Below, one piece after another: positions 27,447 through 36,574 of a DNA stretch of 64,000 bases. Origin of the DNA: Haloarcula vallismortis ATCC 29715. GTDB taxonomy: Archaea; Halobacteriota; Halobacteria; Halobacteriales; Haloarculaceae. How positions within the stretch are numbered: position 1 is the first letter of the stretch; each line of letters begins with the position of its first letter. Under the pieces are notes generated by a model. That model made no database searches. It saw only the letters and a list, made by a program, of their open reading frames with translations, and was not told the origin of the DNA. Location: assembly GCF_000337775.1 (NCBI RefSeq), contig NZ_AOLQ01000038.1, positions 124,001 to 188,000 of the forward strand, written 5' to 3'. Made by a program: the position numbers and the translations under genes.

Positions 27447-27695
27447 ATGAACCACGACCGCATTCACGCACAGGAACCGTCACACCACCGCGACCGCTGG
27501 ACCGTCGGCACAATCACCGGGATAACGGGGCGAGACGGTCACTGTGTCGTCACTGTCGAAGACGAGTCCGGCGAGTCAACTGAACTCGTCGTCACCATGG
27601 CCATTCGCGACCTGTTCATCAGTCGGCTGGACATCGGTGACGATGAAAGTCCGGTCGGCGAGCGCGTCTGGTTCCGCCAACGCGGCGGGCAGTAA
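27447..27695 (+). CDS. small conserved haloarchaeal protein
   Basis: An 82-residue soluble protein with His/Arg-rich start and a compact beta-barrel-like core (WTVGTITGITGRDGHCVVTVEDESGE region, cut short here). It ends in PVGERVWFRQRGGQ. No known domain was recognised. It lies 19 bases after the small membrane protein on the same strand, so the two may be cotranscribed. Confidence 0.7.
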   Translation: MNHDRIHAQEPSHHRDRWTVGTITGITGRDGHCVVTVEDESGESTELVVTMAIRDLFISRLDIGDDESPVGERVWFRQRGGQ

Positions 27696-27732
27696 CGAGC
27701 CGCTAACGCGTTCGGTCCGGGTTTGACTGTCG

Positions 27733-28287
27733 CTACGACAGGTCGACGGTCCGGTCGGCCCAGGCCCGAAGCCGGTCGACGGCGTCCCGCTCGGTCCGAG
27801 ACACGGGGTTATCGAGGCCCAGTTCGTCACTGTCGAAGGCATTGAGGACGGCCACGTCCGCCCCGTCACAGTATTCGGTGAGCCGGCAGACTGCAACGGA
27901 ATCGTACTGGAACGGTATCGTCGCGTCGTTGACGAACACCGCCCGGGGATTCGGCGGAAGGCGGTCCATCTCGCGCTGGGCCAGACGGGCGTTCTCCTGA
28001 GCGAGTGCGACAGCCTGCTCGTCAGTCCCGCTCTCGGCGCGCGGTGCGCTGGCATCGATTCGGCCAGCCCAGACCGTCTCCGGCACAGTGATGAACCGGT
28101 CGAGGCGACCGCCCAGAACGGTTCCGTCCCGTTCGAGTTCGGGCGCGAAATCGAGAACGACGACGCCCGCTGTTCCCTCGCGATCGAGCCAGGCGTCGAT
28201 GGCGGCCGCGGTCGTCCGCGTCTTGCCGGCATTCGAGGGACCGGTGACGAGTGTCGACCCGGACAGCGGGAACTCAACGCCGGTCAC
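27733..28287 (-). CDS. P-loop nucleotide-binding protein, coupled to an NRAMP-like transporter
   Basis: A 184-residue P-loop protein. Walker A is GPSNAGKT (residues about 16-23), and a Walker B-like AVFVND follows in the middle. It is not a GTPase of the usual TRAFAC type, since no NKxD is visible. The start ATG overlaps the TGA of the upstream NRAMP-like gene (ATGA at 28284-28287), so the two are translationally coupled and probably work together. The molecular role is unknown; an ATPase controlling or sensing for the transporter is an inference. Confidence 0.78.
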   Translation of the reverse strand: MTGVEFPLSGSTLVTGPSNAGKTRTTAAAIDAWLDREGTAGVVVLDFAPELERDGTVLGGRLDRFITVPETVWAGRIDASAPRAESGTDEQAVALAQENARLAQREMDRLPPNPRAVFVNDATIPFQYDSVAVCRLTEYCDGADVAVLNAFDSDELGLDNPVSRTERDAVDRLRAWADRTVDLS

Positions 28288-29609
28288 GCGAGGAGTTCCT
28301 CCCGCAAGAACTTCCCGCCGAGGCCGGCCATGGCGAGTCCGAGCGCGACGGCGAAGGCCAGCACGAACCCGGAGAGCGGACCGACACCGCCGCCGAGCTG
28401 TTCGACGACGAAGTTCGCGGCCAGTCCACCCGACACGGCGATGAGGGCTAGGCCGCCGATATTAGCCAGCAGTGAGTTCGACTCCGGCACCGCGTCGGAG
28501 TTCAGGAGGTAGAGGACGAGCGCGATGACGAAAGGCGTGCCGACGGTGCCAAGCGCAAGCACGAGGACGAGCTGGCCGAGCACGTTGCCGCCGATGAACG
28601 CGCCCGGCGCGGACAAAAGCGCGACGGCGACGAGCAGTCCGCGGTAGCGGCTGTCCTCGATGGTGGTGCCCCAGCCGAGCTTGTCGGCGAGCAGGAACGG
28701 CGGGACGATGGTGTTGCCCCCGAGCGTCGACACGGCAGCGCCCCAGAGGCCGAGCAGGAACAGCCAGCGGGCGCTGTCACCGACCAGTGGACCAAGCGCC
28801 TCCGCAGCGCCGACCGTCGTGAGGTCGCCGGAGGTGAGCACGCTCGCCGTCACGAGAAAGATTGCGAGGCTGTAGACCCCGAAAGCCACCAGCATCGACG
28901 CTCCGACGTCGACCGTCGCGAGGTCGTAGTCATCGCGGGTCCAGCCCCGAGCACGCATCGTGTAGGAGTGCATCGTGATGAGCGTGATATGGACCGCACC
29001 GCCGAGGATGCCGGCGGCGACCAGCGCGCTCCCGGACGGAACGGACGGAACCAGTCCGGTCACCGCCGCGCCAGCGTCGATGGGGACGACGAACAGGCTG
29101 GCGACGAACGCGACGACCACGAGCAAGACGAGGACTTTCGCTGCCAGTTCGAGGAACCGGTAGCCGCCGCCGGCCAAGCCCGCCGCGAGGATGAGCGCCC
29201 AAGCGACGCCCCAAATTCGCGCGTCGATGCCCGTCACCGTCGCCGAAACCGTGGCGACAGTTTTCATGATTACCAGCTGTGCCACCCCGGCCGCAAGCAC
29301 GGCGTCGCCGACAAGCAGCCACGCCCACGTGTCGCCGAGGTGGTCTTCGACGACGGCGACGATACCCCGCTCGGTCAGCAGTCCCAGCCGCATCGCGAGA
29401 TACTGGGCCAGCGCTCCCGCTCCCGCGGAGAGGACGACAACCCACAGGAGGCTGTAGCCGAACGCGCCGCCCGCGGTGACGAGGCTGGCAATCGTCGCCG
29501 GGCCGGCGGCGATTGCGCCCGCGATCCAGGACGGCCCCATCGCTTCGACGTAGTCACCGATTGTCCCCTTGCTAACAGCCGAACTGTCGACGGTTTCGGT
29601 TGAACTCAT
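28284..29609 (-). CDS. NRAMP-related transporter without the canonical metal motif
   Basis: A 441-residue polytopic membrane protein with about eleven hydrophobic segments and the NRAMP/APC fold order. In helix 1 the expected DPGN metal site reads AAGPAT (residues about 34-39), so the metal-binding Asp and Asn are missing; the helix 6 region keeps a His in ITMHSYTM. It belongs to the GPAT/GPGT-type NRAMP relatives whose substrate is not manganese or iron by default. The start ATG 29609 was chosen over 29651 because GGAGGT lies just before it. The stop overlaps a P-loop gene. Confidence 0.8.
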   Translation of the reverse strand: MSSTETVDSSAVSKGTIGDYVEAMGPSWIAGAIAAGPATIASLVTAGGAFGYSLLWVVVLSAGAGALAQYLAMRLGLLTERGIVAVVEDHLGDTWAWLLVGDAVLAAGVAQLVIMKTVATVSATVTGIDARIWGVAWALILAAGLAGGGYRFLELAAKVLVLLVVVAFVASLFVVPIDAGAAVTGLVPSVPSGSALVAAGILGGAVHITLITMHSYTMRARGWTRDDYDLATVDVGASMLVAFGVYSLAIFLVTASVLTSGDLTTVGAAEALGPLVGDSARWLFLLGLWGAAVSTLGGNTIVPPFLLADKLGWGTTIEDSRYRGLLVAVALLSAPGAFIGGNVLGQLVLVLALGTVGTPFVIALVLYLLNSDAVPESNSLLANIGGLALIAVSGGLAANFVVEQLGGGVGPLSGFVLAFAVALGLAMAGLGGKFLREELLA

Positions 29610-29783
29610 ACCTCCGGCTTGGGTGAGGCCACCTGAAAACCCTGCCGACATATCTTTCGGTGGTATTCTACAGTAATTCGACTGCTGTACTGCGGTTATC
29701 AAGAAATAGCGCCGCTGCCTTGATTGACAGACTCTCCGCTGACTGAAGGGAAACGCTACCAGAATCGGTACGGACTGCCCAAC

Positions 29784-30506
29784 TCAGAGTTTGACGGTTC
29801 CGAGGTCCGACTCCAGTTCGTCGACGTGGTCGTTGTACGCGTCGACGAAATCCGCGAACTGCGGAGCGTACTCGCGGATGTCGGCCGCGGAGGGCGGTTC
29901 GTACTGCGAGAGGAGATAGAGGCCGTTGCTCCCGCCGACGCGGAGATACGACGCGCCGTCGGTGTCCCACTTCAGTTCCCACCGCGTCCCGCTGATCCGT
30001 TCGGTAAAAGTGCCGTAGTCGCCGCCCTCGTAGCGCTGGAGTTCCCGGGCGATCTGGTCGCAGATCTCTCGGATGCGGCCCAAGACGCGGTCGCGCTCGG
30101 CCACGACGCCGTCAGTCGTCGCAATGTCCGGGAACTCGGTCGATACATCGTCGAGCACGCCGTCAAGCGACCCGACGTAGGCGTTGAACCCTTCGACGAA
30201 GGCGTCGTAGTCGGCCAGCGCGTCGGCCAGCGGTTCGGGCTCCGGCGGCTGTTTGGTCGAGATGACGTACACATCGGAGCCACGCGAGGGCGAGAACCGG
30301 AGGTACTCCAGATCGCCGCCCTCGTATTTTACCGTCCACTCGCCGCGGTCGGTCTCGATGTCCGCCTGTCCGTAGTCGCCGCCCTCCAGCCGGGCGAGCT
30401 GGTAGGCGACCTGTCCGGCGTGGTCCCGGACCGCCGCGACCAGTTCGTCGCGCTGCTGTGCAACGGCCGTTGCGTCGGCGGGGTCGACCGGTGGCCACTC
30501 TGTCAC
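29784..30506 (-). CDS. haloarchaeal protein with an internal duplication
   Basis: A 240-residue acidic soluble protein built from two similar halves of about 105 residues. Each has a helix ending in RLEGGDYG or RYEGGDYG, then strands (WTVKYEGGDLEYLRF versus WELKWDTDGASYLRV), YVIS or YLLS, PPEPEP or PPSAAD, and a helix with DAFVEGFNAYV or ADFVDAYNDHV. Function unknown. GTG start at 30506. The next gene on the same strand begins 43 bases upstream of it (the E1-alpha stop is at 30549). Confidence 0.75.
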   Translation of the reverse strand: MTEWPPVDPADATAVAQQRDELVAAVRDHAGQVAYQLARLEGGDYGQADIETDRGEWTVKYEGGDLEYLRFSPSRGSDVYVISTKQPPEPEPLADALADYDAFVEGFNAYVGSLDGVLDDVSTEFPDIATTDGVVAERDRVLGRIREICDQIARELQRYEGGDYGTFTERISGTRWELKWDTDGASYLRVGGSNGLYLLSQYEPPSAADIREYAPQFADFVDAYNDHVDELESDLGTVKL

Positions 30507-30548
30507 AGTAGACGGAAGCGACGGGACAGCAATAACAGGCTCGGTCGG

Positions 30549-31661
30549 CTACTCGGACTCAAGCAATGCGTCGTCGCCGTGGCGCTCGCGGAGGTCCTCG
30601 AAGTACTCGCGCTGCTCGTCGATGTTCTGGGTCGACTCCGCGTACACGTCAGCAAAGAGGTCCGTCGGCTCGGCGGCGTGACCCTCGGCGTTGTCGATAA
30701 TCTCGCCGAGTCGCTCGTCGATAATGTCATCCATCACCTCGATTTTTCCGTCGTCCAGTAGATTGCAGTTCCGAAGGAACGCCTCCATACGGTCCAGCGG
30801 GTCGCGCTCGCGCCACTGCTCGACCTCTGCGTCGTCCCGGTACACGTCCGGGTCGTCGGCGGTCGTGTGCGCGCCGAAGCGGTACTGGAGGGCCTCGATG
30901 AACATTGGTTGCTGAGCTTCGCCGTTTGCACCCACAGCCCGCTCTCTTGCGGCCTCGGTGACCGTGTAGGTTGCCAGCGGGTCCATGCCGTCGACCTGCA
31001 CACCGTCGAAGCCGTACGCGTTGGCTTTCTGTGCCAGCGTCTGGCTGGCGGTCTGGCGCTCCCGCGGCACAGAGATGGCCCACTGGTTGTTGTTGCAGAA
31101 AAACACTGTCGGCGTCTCGAACACGCCGGCGAAGTTCATCGCCTCGTGGAAGTCCCCTTCGCTGGTGGCCCCGTCGCCGAAGTGGACAACACCCGCCCGT
31201 TGGTCGCCCTTTCGCTTTGCCGCCCACGACCACCCGACGGCGTGGGGCAGGTGCGCGCCGATGGAGATGTTCAGCGGGAACACGTTCACATCGCCGATGG
31301 CAGCGTTGCCCGCTTCGTGGCCCATCCAGTAGAGGACGTACTCCCAGGGGAGCCCGCGAGCGACGAGCGCGCCGTGTTCACGGTACTGATAGAAGACCGT
31401 GTCCTCGTCGGCCAGCGCGTACGTCGACCCGATCTGTGACCCCTCTTGACCGGCGAGCGAGGCGTAGGTACCGAGTCGGCCCTGCCGCTGGAGGCTTATC
31501 ATCCGCTCGTCGAACTTGCGAGCAAAGCGCATATCCCGGTACATCGACACCAGCGCCTCGTCAGAGAGGTCAGGGATAAGATCCGGGTCGACGATCTCAC
31601 CGTCAGAATCGAGCGCCTGTATGCGGTCGTCGGGCGCCCGATTGAGAACGTCCTGAGTCAT
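30549..31661 (-). CDS. 2-oxoacid dehydrogenase E1 component, alpha subunit
   Basis: The alpha subunit of a thiamine-diphosphate E1 (pyruvate or branched-chain 2-oxoacid dehydrogenase type). The TPP/Mg motif is GDGATSEGDFHEAMNF with NNNQWAIS about 30 residues later, and the active-site region RFGAHTTADDPDVYR carries His and the phosphorylation-loop-like sequence. At 370 residues it is normal for an E1-alpha. The beta subunit, E2 and E3 are not beside it, which is unusual because these genes normally form one operon. The substrate is therefore open. Confidence 0.9.
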   Translation of the reverse strand: MTQDVLNRAPDDRIQALDSDGEIVDPDLIPDLSDEALVSMYRDMRFARKFDERMISLQRQGRLGTYASLAGQEGSQIGSTYALADEDTVFYQYREHGALVARGLPWEYVLYWMGHEAGNAAIGDVNVFPLNISIGAHLPHAVGWSWAAKRKGDQRAGVVHFGDGATSEGDFHEAMNFAGVFETPTVFFCNNNQWAISVPRERQTASQTLAQKANAYGFDGVQVDGMDPLATYTVTEAARERAVGANGEAQQPMFIEALQYRFGAHTTADDPDVYRDDAEVEQWRERDPLDRMEAFLRNCNLLDDGKIEVMDDIIDERLGEIIDNAEGHAAEPTDLFADVYAESTQNIDEQREYFEDLRERHGDDALLESE

Positions 31662-31783
31662 TTCCTACCCTACACTCGGAGAGGACCGTCAAAAAGCTGT
31701 GTTCAGCTTGGGTCAGTCGAGCCACTCCAGCACACACCGACATTCTGGCCCGAGTATTCATGCCGTTTCCGCCCAACGTATCC

Positions 31784-32176
31784 ATGATGCTCGGCAAAGA
31801 GAGCCCAGAGGCAGACAGTGAGCGGGTGACGGTCTGGCTGGAACACCACCTGTCGCCCACTCATGCGGTGCTCTGGATTGTCATCCTCGTCGCAACAGTG
31901 GGTGACATCCTCCTGACGATGACCAGGCTCACGGTCGGACTGCAGGAGGGGAACGTCGTCGTCAGCACGATGCTTGCGGAGTTCGGGCTGGCTGGGCTCT
32001 GGCTGGTGAAGTTCGGGGCGATGCTGTGGCTGGTCGCCGGGTGGCGACTGCTCTCCGAGCGCAACGCGACGGTCTTTCTTGCCCTGTTCGCCGTGGTCAC
32101 ACTCGCAGTCGTCGCCTACAACTCAGTCACCATCTTGCAGTACCGTGGAGTAATAACGGCTATTGCGGTGCTTTGA
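31784..32176 (+). CDS. four-helix membrane protein (DUF5658-like)
   Basis: A 130-residue membrane protein with helices at about residues 28-48, 57-77 (less hydrophobic), 78-95 and 104-124. The motif GDILLTMTRLTVGLQEGN in the first helix and GLWLVKFGAML resemble the DUF5658 family of small membrane proteins of unknown function. The start is uncertain between 31760 and 31784. Confidence 0.7.
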   Translation: MMLGKESPEADSERVTVWLEHHLSPTHAVLWIVILVATVGDILLTMTRLTVGLQEGNVVVSTMLAEFGLAGLWLVKFGAMLWLVAGWRLLSERNATVFLALFAVVTLAVVAYNSVTILQYRGVITAIAVL

Positions 32177-32240
32177 GGGGCTGACGCGTTAGGACTCGGG
32201 AACACCGGGGTTAAGTACCACTGGGTGTGACCACGGAGTA

Positions 32241-33365
32241 ATGGATAGACGTTCCTTCCTGACAGCGGCCGGCGCGACGGTGTCCGTCTCCGTTGCCGGC
32301 TGTGCCGGGCTGGGCGGCAACGACGAAGCGAGCACCGGAGCGTCGAGTACGGACGAGTCGACTGCGGACGGAACGAGTACCGGCGACGCCGGCAGTGCCG
32401 ACGAGACGCTGGTCGTTGGGACCTACAGCGCGTTCGTCGACTCGCCGTCGACGAGCCCCGGCGCGTGGGTGAAACAGCGCTTCGAGGAGGAGTTCGACGC
32501 CCGCCTGATCTGGCAGACGCCGAGCAACGAGGTCAACCACTACATCGAACGCCGGAACGCCGGCGTCGACATCGAGGCCGACATGTACCTCGGGCTGAAC
32601 ACGGACCATCTCGTCCGAGTCGACGAGAATCTCGACGACGGTCTGTTCGCCGATGTCGGCGACGTGGCCGGACAGGACGACATCAAGCCGGGTCTGCAGT
32701 TCGACCCCGACGGTCGGGCGATCCCCTACGACACCGGTTACATCAGCCTGGTGTTCGACGGGACGGCGACCACAGCGCCGGAGACCTTCGACGGCCTGTT
32801 GGCCGAGGAGCACGCTGGCGACCTCATCACGCAGAACCCAGCCAGCTCGGCAACCGGGCGGGCGTTCCTGTTGCACACGGTCAAGCAGTTCGGCCCGGAC
32901 GGCTATCTGGACTACTGGAGCGACCTGCAGGACAACGACGTTCGGGTGCTTGGCTCCTGGAGTGACGCCTACGGCGCGTGGTCGGGCGGGGAAGCGCCGA
33001 TGGTCGTCTCCTACTCCACCGACCAGGTGTTCGCCGACCAGAACGACGCGAACATGGCGGAACACCAGATTCGCTTCCTGAACGACCAGGGTTACGCCAA
33101 CCCGGAGGGGATGGCGGTGTTCGAAGGCGCGGACACGCCTGCCCTCGCCCGAGAGTTCATGAGCTTCCTGCTGCGCCCGGAGATTCAGGGAGAAATCGCC
33201 GTCCGAAACGTTCAGTTCCCGGCGACCGAATCCGCCGACCTCCCCGAGGACTACGCCGAACTGGCTCAGGAGCCACCGGAGCCAGTCACCTTCGGCTACG
33301 ACGAACTCAAGGGCTCTGTCTCGGGCTGGATCTCCGACTGGGAACGGCAGTTCGCCTCGAACTGA
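32241..33365 (+). CDS. thiB: ABC transporter substrate-binding lipoprotein, thiamine type
   Basis: A 374-residue extracellular binding protein of family 1 fold. A Tat signal (RRSFLTAAG) and lipobox (VAGCAG) start it, followed by a Ser/Thr/Asp-rich linker to about residue 55. The mature part begins LVVGTYSAFVDSP and includes EVNHYIERRNAGVD, YDTGYISLVFDG and GEAPMVVSYSTDQ, the pattern of thiamine-binding ThiB proteins. The same-strand downstream permease and ATPase complete the transporter. Iron or tungstate binding cannot be ruled out from sequence. No THI-box-like riboswitch was seen in the 65-base leader. Confidence 0.85.
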   Translation: MDRRSFLTAAGATVSVSVAGCAGLGGNDEASTGASSTDESTADGTSTGDAGSADETLVVGTYSAFVDSPSTSPGAWVKQRFEEEFDARLIWQTPSNEVNHYIERRNAGVDIEADMYLGLNTDHLVRVDENLDDGLFADVGDVAGQDDIKPGLQFDPDGRAIPYDTGYISLVFDGTATTAPETFDGLLAEEHAGDLITQNPASSATGRAFLLHTVKQFGPDGYLDYWSDLQDNDVRVLGSWSDAYGAWSGGEAPMVVSYSTDQVFADQNDANMAEHQIRFLNDQGYANPEGMAVFEGADTPALAREFMSFLLRPEIQGEIAVRNVQFPATESADLPEDYAELAQEPPEPVTFGYDELKGSVSGWISDWERQFASN

Positions 33366-33377
33366 CCACGACCGACT

Positions 33378-35234
33378 GTGGCCCGAGATTTCGACGGCGA
33401 CACGGACGGTGCCGACAGCGAAACGGCGACAGAGACAGCGAGTGGTCCGTCCCGCGAACAGGGCCGGACCGTTCGAAACACTATCGAACGCCGGGGGATT
33501 GTCGGACTCGCAGTCGCCACTATCGCGCTGTTGCTCGGCATCTTCTACTACCCGGTGGCGACAGTCTTTATCGACAGCGTGCTCGTCGACGGCCGCTGGA
33601 CTGCCCAGGTGTTCGTCTCGATACTGCAGGACCCGTTCTACTTCGGCGAACTGGCCCGGTTGCTCTCCGGCGAACCAGTGGGAGCTGTCATCGAAAGCAT
33701 CCGCTCGCCGGACCGGCGGCTGGGCGTCATCGGCTTCACGACGTATCAGGCGGCCCTCTCGACCGTCGCCAGCGTTGCGCTCGGCCTGCCAGCGGCGTAT
33801 CTGCTGGCCCGGTTCGAATTCCCGGGACGACGCACACTCCGGTCGCTGACGATTCTCCCCTTCGTCTTGCCGTCAATAATGGTCGGGGTGGGCTTCGTCG
33901 CCACGTTCGGCCGGAACGGAACGTTGAACGCCGTGCTCGGCGCGCTCGGTCTCGGCCAGGTCAATCTGCTGTTCACGCTGGAGGCCGTCGTCATCGCTCA
34001 CGCGTTCTACAACGCCCCGCTCGTTGCCCGGGTGACCACCGCCGCCTGGGAGTCCGTCGACGCCAGCGCTGTCGAGACGGCGCGGAGCCTCGGCGCGAGC
34101 CCGTTCCGGGCGTTCCGTGATGTGGTCGCCCCGCAACTGTACCCGTCGGTGCTGATGGGCGCAGCCCTGACCTTCGTGTTCACCTTCAGCACGTTCCCAA
34201 TTGTCCTCGCTCTGGGCGGGTTCCAGCTAGCGACCGTCGAGGTGTTCGTCTATCGGCTCATCCGCGACCTGGAGTACGCCGAGGCGGCCGCCCTCGCGCT
34301 GATTGAGCTCGGCATCTCGCTGGGGCTGCTGTACGCGTATCTCCGGTACGAAGCGCGCCACACCGTTCAGTCACGGGGGATTCGGCCGCTCCCGCGTAGG
34401 CCGCTGACGCCGCCATCGCTCTCGGTTCGTGAACTGCTCCCCAGAATGGGGCTTGCCGTCTACGCTGTCGTCGCACTGGCGGTGTTCGTTGCCCCGATAG
34501 CGAGCATGGTTCTGGCCAGCCTCAGCGGGCCAGAGGGGCTGACGCTGGCGAACTACCAGTTCCTCATCGACCGACAGACGACCGGCGCGTCGTTTCAGGT
34601 CCAGCCGTGGGACGCGGTCAGGAACTCGCTTTTGTTCGGCGTCGCCTCGCTCGCCGTTGCCCTGCCGATGGGCGTCGTCGTGGCCGTCCTCACCACCAGA
34701 GACTACCGCGGCCGAAAGCTCGTCGACGCCGTCGCGATGGCCCCGCTGGCCGTGTCGGGCATCGTCGTCGGCCTCGGCCTCCTTCGGGGCCTCGTCTTCG
34801 GCGTCGAAATCGGCGGGTCCCGCCTCGCCGTCGGCGGCGGCCTCGCTATCATCGCCGCCCACGCCGTCGCTGGCTACCCGTTCGTCGTCCGCACCGTCGC
34901 GCCCGGCCTCGAAAGTATCGACCACACGCTCGTCGAGTCAGCCCGCGCGCTCGGCGCGCCGCGCGCCAGAGTGCTTCTCGACATTGAACTCCCGCTGGTG
35001 TGGCCGGCCGTCGTCGCCGGGGCCGCCTTCGCGTTCGCCATCTCTATCGGGGAGTTCTCGGCGACGATTGTACTTGCTTCCGGGACGAACCAGTTCACGA
35101 TGCCAATCGCCATCGAGCGGTTCATCGGCCGACGGCTCGGCCCCGCGACAGCGATGGGCGTCGTCTTGCTCGTGGTCACCAGCGCGAGCTTCCTGCTCAT
35201 CGACCGACTGGGAGGTGACGACGTTGGGTTCTAA
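33378..35234 (+). CDS. thiP: fused ABC transporter permease, two permease domains
   Basis: A 618-residue membrane protein with about twelve helices and two copies of the binding-protein-dependent permease domain, each with an EAA-like loop (ESVDASAVETARSLGASPFR and SIDHTLVESARALGAPRAR). Fusion of two permeases in one chain is normal for ThiP-type and iron-type transporters. The GTG start at 33378 is 12 bases after the binding protein gene. Its last 20 bases overlap the ATPase gene, so the three genes form one operon. Confidence 0.9.
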   Translation: MARDFDGDTDGADSETATETASGPSREQGRTVRNTIERRGIVGLAVATIALLLGIFYYPVATVFIDSVLVDGRWTAQVFVSILQDPFYFGELARLLSGEPVGAVIESIRSPDRRLGVIGFTTYQAALSTVASVALGLPAAYLLARFEFPGRRTLRSLTILPFVLPSIMVGVGFVATFGRNGTLNAVLGALGLGQVNLLFTLEAVVIAHAFYNAPLVARVTTAAWESVDASAVETARSLGASPFRAFRDVVAPQLYPSVLMGAALTFVFTFSTFPIVLALGGFQLATVEVFVYRLIRDLEYAEAAALALIELGISLGLLYAYLRYEARHTVQSRGIRPLPRRPLTPPSLSVRELLPRMGLAVYAVVALAVFVAPIASMVLASLSGPEGLTLANYQFLIDRQTTGASFQVQPWDAVRNSLLFGVASLAVALPMGVVVAVLTTRDYRGRKLVDAVAMAPLAVSGIVVGLGLLRGLVFGVEIGGSRLAVGGGLAIIAAHAVAGYPFVVRTVAPGLESIDHTLVESARALGAPRARVLLDIELPLVWPAVVAGAAFAFAISIGEFSATIVLASGTNQFTMPIAIERFIGRRLGPATAMGVVLLVVTSASFLLIDRLGGDDVGF

Positions 35235-36372
35235 GGAACCGCCGTCGGACGGTGCTGCCGTGAACCGGACAGCCCCGCTGGCCGTCGAACTCGACGGCGT
35301 CACCAGACGCTACGGCGAGACGACCGCCGTGGAGGACCTGTCTCTCTCTGTACACGAAGGCGAATTCTTTACGCTGGTCGGTCCCTCCGGCTGTGGGAAG
35401 ACGACGACGCTCCGGCTCATCGCCGGCTTTGAGGACCCCACGCGGGGCGAAGTCCGGTTTGGCGGCGAGTCCGTCACCGGCGTCCCGCCGGAGGACCGCG
35501 ACGTGGGCGTCGTCTTCCAGAACTACGCGCTGTTCCCCCACATGACCGTCGGGGAGAACGTCGCCTACGGGCTCCAGTTCTCCGACCCACCCGACGGCGA
35601 CAGCGACGAGTCGCGGGTCCGTGACCTGCTGGAGCTGGTCGACCTCGGTGGCATGGCGGACCGCGACCCCGACACACTCTCTGGCGGCCAACAGCAGCGG
35701 GTAGCGATGGCCCGTGCGCTGGCTCCCGGTCCCGACGTGCTCTTGCTCGACGAGCCGATGAGCGCGCTGGACGCGAAGCTCCGGGAGCGGTTGCGTGTGC
35801 AGGTCCGCGAGATACAGCAGGAACTGGGCATTACGACGATTTACGTCACCCACGATCAAGAGGAGGCCTTAGCTGTCTCAGACCGCGTGGCTGTCATGCG
35901 CGACGGGACGCCGGAACAGGTCGCGCCGCCGCGAACCATCTACCGCGAGCCGGCGACGGAGTTCGTCGCCACCTTCGTCGGCGACAACAACGTTCTCAGT
36001 GGCGAAGTGACAGCGGTACAGTCGACCGATGATGCCAATGACTCCGGCGACGAGAGTGGCCAGTCCACCGCGAACGTGACCATCGACGACACCACGCTCT
36101 CAGTTGCCTTGGGTGGTGACAGCGACCCGGCCGCTGTCTCGCCCGGGGACCGACTCACGTTCTGTGTGCGGCCGGAGCGACTCTCCGTCGACGGCGACCC
36201 GAACGCGCTGACGGCGGCAGTCACGAGCGCGGAGTTCCTCGGAGAGACTACGCGCGTGCATCTCGACTGGGCGGGCCGAGAACTCCTGTTACGAGCAGAG
36301 GACCCGCCGACTGGCACCGTGACAGTCGGCTTTGCCCCGACGGACGCACACATCGTCGACAGACAGTCGTAA
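35215..36372 (+). CDS. ABC transporter ATP-binding protein, thiamine operon
   Basis: A 385-residue ATPase energising the upstream permease. Walker A is GPSGCGKTT (residues about 56-64), the signature is LSGGQQQR, Walker B is VLLLDEPMSALD, and the H-loop follows in IYVTHDQEE. A C-terminal TOBE-like regulatory domain extends from about residue 240. GTG 35215, preceded by GGAG, was chosen; it overlaps the permease stop. A TOBE tail is shared with PotA/FbpC relatives, so substrate identity rests on the binding protein. Confidence 0.9.
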   Translation: MTTLGSKEPPSDGAAVNRTAPLAVELDGVTRRYGETTAVEDLSLSVHEGEFFTLVGPSGCGKTTTLRLIAGFEDPTRGEVRFGGESVTGVPPEDRDVGVVFQNYALFPHMTVGENVAYGLQFSDPPDGDSDESRVRDLLELVDLGGMADRDPDTLSGGQQQRVAMARALAPGPDVLLLDEPMSALDAKLRERLRVQVREIQQELGITTIYVTHDQEEALAVSDRVAVMRDGTPEQVAPPRTIYREPATEFVATFVGDNNVLSGEVTAVQSTDDANDSGDESGQSTANVTIDDTTLSVALGGDSDPAAVSPGDRLTFCVRPERLSVDGDPNALTAAVTSAEFLGETTRVHLDWAGRELLLRAEDPPTGTVTVGFAPTDAHIVDRQS

Positions 36373-36574
36373 GCTACCAACCCCCACGTCGACGCCGGAA
36401 TGGAGTCTGATTTAAGTCACCTGTGGCTATCGCCGATATCAGTATGACACGCGGGGCCGTCGCAACTGTTCGAAACAGGCGTATCGGAGCGTGTCGACAG
36501 CGCTGGCGGGAACCACTGGGTCCAGACCAGAGCCATGCCGGCGTCCTGCCGGAGAAGCGCGACGGGGTGCGGTG

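Noticed and set aside
32177-32240. TPP riboswitch before the thiamine ABC operon
   Set aside because: The leader is only about 65 bases and lacks the CTGAGA and ACCTGA-type motifs of a THI element.
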